A stretch of 64,000 bases of DNA, taken from the NCBI GenBank assembly GCA_017354895.1, contig CP071495.1:1967001-2031000 (forward strand), given 5' to 3'. A model generated the notes under the pieces. The model was not told where the DNA came from and did no database searches. It saw only the letters and a list, made by a program, of their open reading frames with translations. Below, one piece after another: positions 10,148-19,954 of this stretch; within the stretch, counting starts at the first letter, position 1; every line of letters starts with the position of its first letter. Both the position numbers and the translations under genes were made by a program. This stretch comes from Podospora comata (Eukaryota > Ascomycota > Sordariomycetes > Sordariales > Podosporaceae).

Positions 10148-11491
10148 TCATCCCAACCTCACAGCAGCAAGAAGCAACTCCATGAAAGCAACACTGCTCT
10201 CAATCATGTTCAGCCTATGCTGCTCCTGAGTCGGGTAGAACAAGCACTCAGCCTGGTAATTCCACTCCCCAAACTCCACCCCAATCCCATACACTTTCTT
10301 CTTCTTCGGATCCAAAGCTGCCCTGACAAGGCCCTGGTCCGCGGAGCAGCCACTGCTGGGATACAAATGAGGAGCTTGCAGTGACCGGTAAAAGCGTCCC
10401 GTCGAGTCTGTCATTCCACCCGCAACCCTCGCGGCTGCTAGCGTCAGAGCATCCCAGTCCTTTTGCTCCAAGAATTCCTTGTACTCGAAACCTGACCTAT
10501 CTGGCACCACACCTCTCTTCCCGTCAAAGATCTTGTTCTGCCAGTTCTGGGCCCTATCCACAGCCTGGTTCGAATCGTGACACCATCCGTACAGCACCAA
10601 CGTTGCCGGCGAGTGTAGGTCCAGGAACCACCCAAGGTCAGGAAACTGGTCGAGTGTCCAGTCAACATTCTTCGTCTCCGACTCCGACAGCGGTCCAGTA
10701 CCGTGATAAATCTCGCTGTTCGGGTCGTCAGAGGAGGGGTCAACTCCAGGCGCGAAAGCCTCGGTGAAGTTCCAAACCGACGCAAAGTTGCGGTTCAAGT
10801 CCACACCAACCGACACAGGCTCTCCATCAATCGCCCTATCTAAGTTGCGATTCTTGCGCCAGCAAGAGTCGGTCGCTTGATCGAAAGCCAGTCCATCTGG
10901 GTTGACAACAGGGATGATGACGATGCCCAGTGACAAAGCCGACTGGACCTGGGCCGCGGAATACGACATGCCACCATACACCAATCCCTTCTTATCCTTT
11001 GCAGCACGGAGGAGGTCAGAAATGAAATAAATCAAATGATCTGGCCCACCTCTCTCACGCGAGTGAATACCGCTCTCGAGAAGAACCTTGTACCCCTTGT
11101 TCCCCTTCTTGCCACTCCCACCAACCCTGGCACCATACATGGACCTGTTCTCGTACGTCTTGTACGGCATCTCAAAGTACTGGACTTTGTCCTTGCCATA
11201 CTGTTTGGCAAGGCCAAACACGGCAGACTTAATCTCTTCGCTGTTGAGGATGGTGTCGAAGGTGGCATTGGCGTTGTAACCGAGACCGATGGGGGCGGTG
11301 GTGCCGTTCTGGAAGCGGTCACCAACAGCGACGGGAACGGTGCCGAGGTTGGCTTGACGGCGATTGAGGGTGCCTCGGGCAAGGTGGGCTTTGAGGTCGA
11401 TGATGTGGCCGCCGTGCCGCTCCTGCTCAGTGAGACAGGCTTCGGTCGCCACGAGGTGGGCGAGGAAGGTGAGGAGAGTGGATGGCTTCAT
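10148..11491 (-). CDS. Secreted M14 family zinc carboxypeptidase
   Basis: A single uninterrupted exon encodes 447 aa. Residues 1-18 form a signal peptide (KPSTLLTFLAHLVATEA). The peptidase M14 set is complete: His143 and Glu146 in GIHSRERGG, NPDG at 197-200, the substrate-binding NRN at 233-235 (DLNRNF), the third zinc ligand His293 in FLDLHS, and the catalytic Glu406 in GIGVEFGEW. Cysteines at 210, 304, 382 and 416 could form disulphides. The product should trim C-terminal residues from peptides outside the cell or in the vacuole. The residues that set specificity (A/B type or gamma-D-Glu type) cannot be judged by eye. No pro-domain of the long metallocarboxypeptidase A kind is obvious. Confidence 0.9.
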   Translation of the reverse strand: MKPSTLLTFLAHLVATEACLTEQERHGGHIIDLKAHLARGTLNRRQANLGTVPVAVGDRFQNGTTAPIGLGYNANATFDTILNSEEIKSAVFGLAKQYGKDKVQYFEMPYKTYENRSMYGARVGGSGKKGNKGYKVLLESGIHSRERGGPDHLIYFISDLLRAAKDKKGLVYGGMSYSAAQVQSALSLGIVIIPVVNPDGLAFDQATDSCWRKNRNLDRAIDGEPVSVGVDLNRNFASVWNFTEAFAPGVDPSSDDPNSEIYHGTGPLSESETKNVDWTLDQFPDLGWFLDLHSPATLVLYGWCHDSNQAVDRAQNWQNKIFDGKRGVVPDRSGFEYKEFLEQKDWDALTLAAARVAGGMTDSTGRFYRSLQAPHLYPSSGCSADQGLVRAALDPKKKKVYGIGVEFGEWNYQAECLFYPTQEQHRLNMIESSVAFMELLLAAVRLG

Positions 11492-12661
11492 CTTGACAGG
11501 TTGATGAAGGCGGTGGTGAGAGAGTGACCAATTCGACGGTTAAAGGTTTAGTTGAATGGGCGGTTTTTTCCTAGCTACTTTTCTCTCTGAGATCTGGGAC
11601 ACCACTGGATTTAACTCCTTGCGCTCACAGGGATTCTCAAAGCGGTCATCACTACGACATTCCCGTTCAAGTTTGTCGGTTTGCCTTGCCATTGGACTTG
11701 CCGTTACCAGCATTGGCTCCTACATGGCTCATGTTTCCGCCTTTTCTCACCAACAAGGTGGTATAGTACCGTAGATCGTACTTTCCTTCTCAACCAATCT
11801 CACCGCAAGATTTTTTTTTCCGCCATTCTGTTCGGGCACAAGTGCCTATCCCATTGCCCGCTGTTTTACTTCAACTTTCACATGTTTGATGTTTCATCGG
11901 AGGAGGCGTCTGGTCAATGCCATTCAGTGAGGCACTGCTTACGATATTCCAGAACAGTAAAAGATCCCAACTTTGTCATCGCCGTTACCGTTGGATTAGT
12001 GATTACTCACAGGTAAGCGTAGCATTCAACATCAGCCCTAAGCCATCTTGAATTTGGAAAGGAAACAGAGTTACATGCAGTATGCATAAGAGCGGGCCTT
12101 ATTGTTCGTGTTCACTTGGAATCGAGCATCTGTCACCGAGAATAAACAGCACGCGCCGCTCGCTAAACTTGTGATTATTATTGGGTGAGCTAAAGCGATG
12201 AAAGTCTAGGTCTGCGTAATGACCAAAACCTCTCTTGTAACAATCAAAATGGGGTGCAGATTCTCTGCTCTGCCGGTGTAAGGAAAGATTTCCACATTAA
12301 GACACCATTGAAATTCAATGTGGCGGATCAACGGACCTTGTAATCTAGCCTCATATTAATCTGGGTAGATAATTCCCCGATCATATAATGAAAATGGTTG
12401 TGCATTGATCACTGCAAATCTTCGAAATTCGCGAAGGCGAGGCAGATTCACACCAAGTGATGGAACACAGGGCAAGTCAAGGATGCAATGCGTAAATATG
12501 ACTCTGAAATCAGAGGAGAACAAAAAATTATTCTTTACTTTAATGTACAAGCCAAACTGCTGATCAGCGAGGACGTATCGTCTATTAGTTCTTGCCCCCT
12601 ATTCAACCCCTGAGATCGCCCCACTTGTTCACACGGCAACGAGACGACCCCTGTTTAACAC
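11492..12661. other. Intergenic, AT-rich in its right half
   Basis: About 1.2 kb. It holds the promoter side of the carboxypeptidase gene and the 3' flank of the HET remnant. Short frames have no recognisable content. Confidence 0.4.
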
Positions 12662-15164
12662 TCAACGATGTGCTTCGATAGAGAACATCCACCAGACTAA
12701 AGGGCAATTGAAATGTACGATACTTGTTTGCCGATGGAGTAGATGTTGATGATTGGCCTCTGAGGCATTAGATCCAAAAGTGAGCAGGGTGAGGTGGTTA
12801 GTGAAAGCAAGAATAAATGGTGCACAATATTCAACCAGAAAGAAGTCCTCCACTGTCTCAATTTCCAAAGTCTCGCCATGCATCATCCCGTGACAATAAA
12901 CCTCTCCTAGGTATTCGTATGTCTGCTTTGACTCACCATCATCACCCGTGTAATTGCTAACAGCCGTAGGTCTGAGCATGTACAGGACCGAGGTATCATG
13001 AAATGCCACTATGACATCTCCTGGCTGAGCTGCGACCGGTCCCATCCCCACATCTCGTTAATCCCCTGTCAGGAACGGGCTTTTATGGTCCATCTGTTCT
13101 AGTCGATCTATGCAAGGAAAGGGGTCTACTAGCTGCGCTCTGACTTCCTCCTTCCGCATCCCCGCGTGCACTAGATCCAAGATGCCATTCTTTACGAATT
13201 CTTTTTTTTACAGATGAGACATAATCCTGGAAAGCGCTGGATGGACTGACAGTTTACCGCCGGCTTCAGCTTCACACATGGCCTTCTCCAGGTATGAAAA
13301 CTCCAAAATCAGTTTGAGACGTGTCAGGTCCTCGGTCTGGGCCCGGGGGCTCTGTCGATATTTTACAGTGACGATGTTTCCGAGCATAATCCGTAAAGAA
13401 GCGTCGGGGTCTTCGCACAAAGACAGCTGGCAGAGTTGCTCCACTTCAATATAGTAGTCGAGATAGTGCTCCCAGCTCGATTGCCCCGAAGTACCATAGC
13501 TTGCCTACACGTCCAACCTAGCCAATTCGGATGCCTTGCAGGTCTAGAACTCTTTCGTTGTTCGACTTGATCAATTATGTCGTTGCTTCTTTGCCTGTTG
13601 GGCTATAAACCCAGAATCTGGGGTGGTCATTGGTTGCTAAAGCGATGGTAGTGCGGTAGTGTGAGAAACCCGGGACCCAAGACGGCAGCCTTTTTGCCAC
13701 CTCGTCTCCGACTCGGCCAACGATTCGTTTAGGGAATTGGGCCATTTCAAGTTTAACTCCAAGATGTTCCATTTTCTCAATGATAGTGCGTGCGACTTGG
13801 GTGTAAAGGATATCGGCGGTCATACTTTCTGAGTAATCCGGAGCAATGGCATCTGGCGCGTCGGGAGCAAGTAGTCCCAACAATCCGTGGACTCTATCTC
13901 GAGGATCGCTTGATGTTATGTACGGCCAACTGTCAGCGTAAACTAACCAACCAGAATAAGCCCCACAAATTCTGGAAACCCGGAACATCCTTGCTCATGG
14001 CCTGTCCTCTTGGTTGAGGGGTAGGAGGATGTCCTCGCCAATACGAGTACCTTAATCCGATGAAAACAACAAGGGGGTTCTGTGCAGCGAGACTGGGAAA
14101 TTCGCAGTGTTCCATCACTTTCGATGAGCTGGTAATAGACATTCCACTCTCTATCATTGCAGCTTGCCGAGGACAGCCAGCAACCACGCACTCAAGCTGC
14201 CTTCTCAACCTTTCCGCCACCCATAACCCCATTGAACAAGACTTGGCCTCAATCTTGTGGTCACCTGAAAGAAATAATGCTTCCCTCGCCAACACGAACT
14301 CCTGGAGTACCCAAATTCGACTGAACCATGGCTGGCTCCACCAAATGACAATATTCTTCTGTAATGCCATACCATCCTCCCAGTTCTGACCGAACAAAAC
14401 CCGAGCAGCTCTCGCAGCAAGAACCAAGACCCTTTCAGCTCCCTCCAGTTCCTCTTGGGTCTGTTTCTCGCGGAGATCGGTGTCGGGGTACAAAATCACC
14501 ATGGTCTCGAGAAACCTGAGCCACTCCTCCGCCGTGGGTTCCAAGCCATCACCGACTAAACCCCCGAATCTCTCCATTCCCAGCTTTCTTCAGCTTCTGT
14601 ATGAACTTGGCTTGCTCAGACCTGTCCTCGGATATTTCAGAGGGGAAAGGGCCGAGCCAGATCAGCATTTTGTCAGCCTTGGTATATATCTTCCCCATCA
14701 TCGGCACTTGCTCATTCTTCTCCACCGTGTCCTGCTGTTGATGTAGATCTGGTTGACCCAGAGGAGCAATGGCTCTGGTGATGACTCCGACTTGGTTATT
14801 TGCACCAACCCGCTCATAAGTGACGGGGTGATGTAGATCGCTGACAAGGGCGAATCAGGTACCAAGCCCCGAATCGTCCCCATCGTGCTGGTCAATATAA
14901 AAGGGCTCGGTCGCGTCGCTGGTGCCCCAGGCATAGGACAAGACTGCAAATGGCGACAGTGCATCTATCGATGCCACTGACATGTTGCATTTGATTTGGG
15001 AGTTGGTGGACGCAAGCAGTACCCTGGCCGAATGCAACGGCTGGGTATAGCTTGATCAGTCGGATGTGAGTGGACGCGTTTGGGAGTGGGATGTGGGTAT
15101 AAGGGTGGATCATCGCCTCCTCATGAATATGAGATTGTAGGTTGGCATCGTGAGTTGGCTCCAT
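12662..15164 (-). pseudogene. Decayed HET-domain (heterokaryon incompatibility) gene
   Basis: Minus-strand pieces follow HET protein order. They are: an N-terminal lead-in HPYTHIPLPNASTHIRLIKL; SPFAVLSYAWGTSDATEPFY; LLLWVNQIYIN; QVPMMGKIYTKADKMLIWLG; WFSRIWVLQEFVLAREALF; DPRDRVHGLLGLLAPDAP; and a C-terminal segment GDVIVAFHDTSVLYMLRP ending in YCHGMMHGE. The pieces lie in several frames and the locus is broken, with roughly six to eight breaks. The middle block (14577-13933) remains open for more than 200 codons. The remnant is arranged head-to-head with the intact HET gene that starts near 15.4 kb. The two differ enough in sequence that they do not look like a fresh duplicate. Confidence 0.85.
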
Positions 15165-15392
15165 TGTGGGATGTCAGGGACTGTCATCGTGGCTTGGTCT
15201 GACGAGATGAAACTATCAGTACGGAGCTTGGGGCTGGTCCAAGTTCTACCGACAAGTGTTGTCAGTCCGATCCGAACCACCGAGAAAGGGTGACCAATGA
15301 GCAACGTCGATAACAGCCTAGATTTCTTCTCTCGCCCCGCATTGGCTCGCTGCGCCTCACACCGCAAACCTTCACCTTTGACCTCAACAGCT

Positions 15393-17270
15393 ATGGCTTC
15401 ATTACCACCATACCAGTACCAACCGCTCGACCTCGATGCCGACTCGATCCGTCTCGTCCGACTATGTAAAGGATTGTCCAATGAGCAGATCCACTGCGAG
15501 CTTCTCGAGACCTACGTCCATGCCTCCAAAGGCGTCCCATACGAAGCACTCTCGTACACATGGGGAACCATAGATCGAGAGGAATCCATCATTGTTGGCC
15601 GCAATTCAACCTTGCAGGTGACAGAGAACCTGTATACCGCCCTCGTGAACCTCAGACACCCACATACTGATAGGTTATTGTGGATTGATGCGATATGCAT
15701 CGATCAAAACAATGACAAGGAACGGGGCCACCAGGTTGGTCAAATGAGGAAAATCTATCAGAATGCCGAGGAGGTCATTGTGTGGCTGGGTCCCGGAAGA
15801 ACTGCTGAAGCACAGTTGGCCATGAAGTTCCTGGAAGATGTCAATGAACAGGTTTCGGCAACTGACCAACTGTGGAGCTGGAAACTTCGTCGAGAAAATT
15901 GGAGGTCAGAATTGAATTGGCGGAAAAGGAAGTTTTTGGAGCGGCTTCCAGACACGACATTGGCAGAGTACCGGGGAGCTTTGGAGGGCCTGCTTGCGAG
16001 TCCTTGGTTTAGACGCGTCTGGATCATTCAGGAGGTTGCCTGCTCAAAGAAGGCCAGAATTATGTGTGGCCGAAAGAGCATACCATCGAGGACGTTTGCT
16101 ATTGCGCCAGAGTTTCTCGATTCCGCGGTCGATGATCATGTGCAGGCAATCCTTGATGTGATGCCGGGCTTCCGAAGATCTGAATCGTGGTGGAGTCACA
16201 CTCGGACTCTGGGAATTCTCTTACGGAAATTCAGAGACAGTCAGGCGACTGACATTCGAGACAAGGTCTTTGCGCTACTTGGTATGGCGCCGGACGCAGA
16301 AGCCGAGATCACGCCAGACTATGAAACGGATACCCGGCAGATTGTCCAAAAAACAGCCTCCTTTCTTGTATTCGGGAAGGTTGTTGATAAGAAAACATAC
16401 GAGTTTCCGTTGTGGTCATTGCGTGAGCTGCCTGAGAAGACGGATGAGATGGTCGAAGAAGCGCTTCACAGAATGATGAGCGGAGGAGGGATCTTATCAA
16501 CCGATGTCTGGGTACATGTTCCCGTCAGCCTTGATCCTGCCGACTTGCTAAACGGTTGGAATACTCGTGGCGAGTATGGCCAGTATAGCACGGGCTTTGT
16601 GCGATGGAACGATCAGCGAATCCTAATGAAGCTTGCGAGATTCGTTTTTCGAGAGGCATTAGACACTCTCGCTTTGCTAGGGCCCGAACCTAACCTTGGC
16701 CAAAAAGCGTCTCGACCGTCAGTGTCACTAGCTGTATGCCTGGCAGCCCAGTATCAGCAATGGAAGGTTGTGAAGTTGCTGATCGGGTATCCGACAGCTG
16801 TTCGAAAGTCGGATATGGACAGCCTTGAATCGCCGGGGCTGACAAGAGCTATCTGGATGGCAGCTTGGAAGCGTCACTTGAAGATGATACGCCTGATCAA
16901 ATATGGCGTGGACCTCGATGCAAAGTGGGAACATGGAGATTTGGAGCGAGCAGATGCAATTGATCTTTTCAATGCCCTTGTTGTGGTCGACGGCGCCTCT
17001 GATTCAGCTCTGCCCGAGTTTGACGACTCTGGAACCAATCTGATTGGTTGGTGGCATATCTATGTTCGAGAGGTCAAGATTATGGAATTACTGGCAGCCC
17101 GTGGTGTCCCGTTGGACCAAATTTGGGCGTTTCCGAATCGCAAGAACTGGGTTAGCAATGCGCCCAGAATTGTCGAAACGTTTATCATGCATGGTATGGA
17201 AATTGGACCCGTGTGCAAAGCTCTTTGCAAAGCTTCGGGTGTTGGGGTGGTAAACGGCTATGAGGATTGA
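15393..17270 (+). CDS. HET-domain protein with ankyrin-like C-terminal helices
   Basis: One exon. From the Met at 15393 (MASLPPYQYQPLD) the product is 625 aa. An in-frame Met at 15297 would add 32 residues, but HET proteins usually begin just before the YxYxPL motif, so the shorter start is preferred. HET landmarks are PYEALSYTWG, the DRLLWIDAICIDQNN block, RQMxxIYxxA-like GQMRKIYQNAEEVIVWLG, WFRRVWIIQEVACSKKA, and DIRDKVFALLGMA. After the HET domain the last 180 residues show helix pairs like degenerate ankyrin repeats: SLAVCLAAQYQQWKVVKLL, RAIWMAAWKRHLKMIRLI, VREVKIMELLAARGVPLD and APRIVETFIMHGMEI. HET proteins trigger cell death on non-self recognition; this role is inferred. The 3' end overlaps the minus-strand gene downstream by 13 nt. 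Confidence 0.88.
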   Translation: MASLPPYQYQPLDLDADSIRLVRLCKGLSNEQIHCELLETYVHASKGVPYEALSYTWGTIDREESIIVGRNSTLQVTENLYTALVNLRHPHTDRLLWIDAICIDQNNDKERGHQVGQMRKIYQNAEEVIVWLGPGRTAEAQLAMKFLEDVNEQVSATDQLWSWKLRRENWRSELNWRKRKFLERLPDTTLAEYRGALEGLLASPWFRRVWIIQEVACSKKARIMCGRKSIPSRTFAIAPEFLDSAVDDHVQAILDVMPGFRRSESWWSHTRTLGILLRKFRDSQATDIRDKVFALLGMAPDAEAEITPDYETDTRQIVQKTASFLVFGKVVDKKTYEFPLWSLRELPEKTDEMVEEALHRMMSGGGILSTDVWVHVPVSLDPADLLNGWNTRGEYGQYSTGFVRWNDQRILMKLARFVFREALDTLALLGPEPNLGQKASRPSVSLAVCLAAQYQQWKVVKLLIGYPTAVRKSDMDSLESPGLTRAIWMAAWKRHLKMIRLIKYGVDLDAKWEHGDLERADAIDLFNALVVVDGASDSALPEFDDSGTNLIGWWHIYVREVKIMELLAARGVPLDQIWAFPNRKNWVSNAPRIVETFIMHGMEIGPVCKALCKASGVGVVNGYED

Positions 17271-17899
17271 GAGAGCTTCATGATATCCAAGTTTAAAATA
17301 TCCTTTGACACATTCTGCCAGGCCGCCCAACCATCTTCTCCGAGATCTTCCCCGATCTCATTGCCTTGGATCTTGAACACAAACGCATCTCCAGCAAAGC
17401 ACCGAGTCCTTCCGAAAATGGCCTCGGGAAACCTCTCATTCTTGGGCAGATTGTCGAGATCGAAGGAGTAGAACAAGATGTAGAGTCCGTTGCAGCTTGC
17501 CAAAGGCTGGTTCTCTAGACGGAATGTCTCAATGTCTCGCCATTGCCACCCTTGTTCTGTCTTCCAGTATGGGCGGAGGTCTGGGATATGTCCCCAACAA
17601 GCATCGGGGCCGGTTTCAACACCGTGGGTAGTTGTCGTGATGGTCAAGAGGTGAGGCTCTGTTGAAGGATCAGATGGAAAGCGGATGCCTCGGATCGTGA
17701 CGAGGGTGGGAGGTGTTGGAGGGTCGTCGACATGAAGAGAGAATACAGAAGCGATGAAGCGTAAGGAATCGTTCAGGAAAGAAGCCATCACTCCGTCAAA
17801 CTGAGCTGGAAGAGTTCGTTGTTGTGCGGGGTCAGTGAACTCAGCAGTTGCACCTTCCATGTGTCCCGTGGGGTGGTGGGACAAAAGGTTGACAGCCAA
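17258..17899 (-). CDS. Unrecognised 213-aa protein, convergent with HET gene
   Basis: A single open frame encodes 213 aa with a balanced composition and no stop for 640 bp, and a coding-like pattern throughout. Features include an N-terminal helix-rich part (DGVMASFLNDSLRFIASVFSL), a Trp-rich central part (CWGHIPDLRPYWKTEQGWQW) and an acidic stretch before EDGWAAWQNVSKDIL. There is no signal peptide, membrane span or known motif. The last 13 nt of the coding sequence, including the stop, are shared with the 3' end of the HET gene on the other strand, so the two transcripts must overlap. I do not recognise a family. A chance antisense-free ORF is possible but unlikely at this length. Confidence 0.6.
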   Translation of the reverse strand: MAVNLLSHHPTGHMEGATAEFTDPAQQRTLPAQFDGVMASFLNDSLRFIASVFSLHVDDPPTPPTLVTIRGIRFPSDPSTEPHLLTITTTTHGVETGPDACWGHIPDLRPYWKTEQGWQWRDIETFRLENQPLASCNGLYILFYSFDLDNLPKNERFPEAIFGRTRCFAGDAFVFKIQGNEIGEDLGEDGWAAWQNVSKDILNLDIMKLSQSS

Positions 17900-18502
17900 T
17901 CCCAGGGCATCAATATCAATTAATGGTCATTCTTTTGGCCTGGGTTTGTTGGAGCCCCTGTCTGCTCTATGATGCGTGATGTTGTGGCTTGGGCAGAGAT
18001 CAATGTATCAAGCAACCGAGCGTCAAAATTTGATATCATTCCACAGCCAATAACTATGGTCCCGATGCAATAGAATCAGATCGATTAAAACATTTATTAT
18101 CTATCCATTGTGCTGCTAATCACCGCTTTGTCCCAGTTCTTGGTATGGCTATGACTAGATTTACCCAAGAGTCCAGGCGCGTTTGATCTCCCGCCAAAGT
18201 GACACATTGAGCACTGACAAGGCTGCAGATAACTTCAAGATCGACAGGCTAAATCCTTTCTGGTGCACCACATGAAGCCGAAGCGAGCACCTCACCAGAA
18301 CACCGGGCACCATCTGCATTTGCTCTCGAGGCGGTGGAAACATCCGAGATGATGACGATCGAGGACAATGCCGACACCATATTACCCTGATCCTCTCCAA
18401 AACCGATGCTCAAATTCCTTCTTTTTTCTTTTGAAATGCGGCTGGCCCCATACACCGATTTTTCAAGAGTCATGAGCCTACATTTTCTTCAACATAGGAA
18501 AG
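17900..18502. other. Divergent intergenic region
   Basis: This lies between two divergent genes and presumably carries both promoters. No clear element beyond AT-rich tracts around 18.0-18.1 kb is seen. Confidence 0.4.
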
Positions 18503-19954
18503 ATGTGGCACCTCTTCGCCTCCGGTTCGCTCAGCGGCTCCCTATTTTTCGCCCTCTTTTCCCTCGGCCCATTGGCTGAAGCAGCACAGTGCTATGGTAT
18601 AAACGGACAAAAGACATCGGGGACACAGTGCAGTCGTGACGCTACAGGAACAGGTTCTTCTCACTCATCATGTTGTGATGAGAGCAGGCAGGAAGCCTGT
18701 CTCTCCAGTGGCCTCTGTTTCGCAACTCAGAGAGGGGACAATCACACGTTTTGGTCTCAAGGATGCACTGACCCAACGGGAATGGACCCGGCTTGTCCAT
18801 CTTACTGTGGGAGGTCGAGCCAGTACATCTCTATGCCGATACAGCCATCATATACGATGCTTCACTGCGGAAGCGGCGCCTGGTGTTGCTGTTACGACAA
18901 CCTCGGAATGGCATGTAATCAGGAGCAATGTTGTGCACGAAACTTTACCCTTTCTCGAGGATTAGGAACCGTAACGAGGCAGTTCGATAATAATGGCGCC
19001 AGTGTCAGTATCTCTAGCAACGGAGGAGCGAACCCCGAGAATACAGGAGACAACCCAATGCCCGGTTTACCTGCCAATATGCCCCCTTGGATGCGCCTCG
19101 TTCCCGTCATCGCAGCCGGTCTGCTTGCTTCACTTCTTCTTGCCAGCATCGTTGCACTTGGATTTTCTTGCACACAGAATAGAAGGTTACGGCGCCAGGT
19201 TGAATCACTCCAAAATCTCAACACTAGTCTCACCACCGAAAAGCTACGAAGTTATAGCATATCCCGTTCCAGCCCAACTTCGTCGGCGAGGCCAAGTGTT
19301 TCTGCGCCATCAGCTCCGCCTCTACTGATTACAACAGCGGCAGCGAACGACGATCCGGTCAGCTCAGAGCCCAAGACTTCAGTTGAAGACTACCTTCCAC
19401 CGATATCCGCTCGGTCTCCATTGACGGCAAATACTCCCTCGAGGTCGCCACATGATGGCCCAAGCCGGACCGCAATGGAGAGGAGGCCATCATCAGCATG
19501 GGTCCCTGAAAACAACTACGCAAATGAAGAGCCAATCCGCACCCCGAGAACTCCCATCACTGCGGCGTATCACCATCACCTGTCAATGGTCAACCAAGCC
19601 CTAGGTCCATCGTCGGCGAGATCTATGTATGGGGTTGGGTCATCAGATCCTTTGCCCCAAACCCATCCACAGCACCACCATTATCAACATCCGCAAGAAG
19701 GTCAGTGGCATGGACCACCTGGATACCCTATCGCTATGCCATCACCAATCAGGCCCGCCGCTCACGAGGAGCAAAGACCGAGCTGGCCAATACGGGAGGG
19801 ACAGAACGCGAGGTACACTACATACACTCAGAGCGGGTATTTCCCGGACCAATCTGAATCATACAACAGCAGTACACCGCCAGAGTATCAGTATGAAGTG
19901 GGGGGTAATTCGATTTCGGAACTGCCGGGGTCAGCAGAGAGAGGGAAACGTTGA
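18503..19954 (+). CDS. Single-pass membrane protein with Cys-rich ectodomain
   Basis: One exon, 483 aa. Residues 1-27 are a signal peptide ending LAEAAQ. The ectodomain (about 28-190) has many cysteines, often adjacent (SSCCDES, GAWCCCYDN, EQCCARN), with sequons such as NHT and NFT. A strong membrane span follows at about 195-220 (VIAAGLLASLLLASIVALGF), then a basic QNRRLRRQ stop-transfer. The remaining 260 residues are a low-complexity cytosolic tail rich in Ser, Pro, His and Gln. This layout (Cys-rich head, single span, disordered tail) is common in filamentous fungi among unnamed plasma-membrane proteins and resembles cell-wall sensors in outline. No WSC consensus is evident, so the sensor role is only a suggestion. 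Confidence 0.8.
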   Translation: MWHLFASGSLSGSLFFALFSLGPLAEAAQCYGINGQKTSGTQCSRDATGTGSSHSSCCDESRQEACLSSGLCFATQRGDNHTFWSQGCTDPTGMDPACPSYCGRSSQYISMPIQPSYTMLHCGSGAWCCCYDNLGMACNQEQCCARNFTLSRGLGTVTRQFDNNGASVSISSNGGANPENTGDNPMPGLPANMPPWMRLVPVIAAGLLASLLLASIVALGFSCTQNRRLRRQVESLQNLNTSLTTEKLRSYSISRSSPTSSARPSVSAPSAPPLLITTAAANDDPVSSEPKTSVEDYLPPISARSPLTANTPSRSPHDGPSRTAMERRPSSAWVPENNYANEEPIRTPRTPITAAYHHHLSMVNQALGPSSARSMYGVGSSDPLPQTHPQHHHYQHPQEGQWHGPPGYPIAMPSPIRPAAHEEQRPSWPIREGQNARYTTYTQSGYFPDQSESYNSSTPPEYQYEVGGNSISELPGSAERGKR

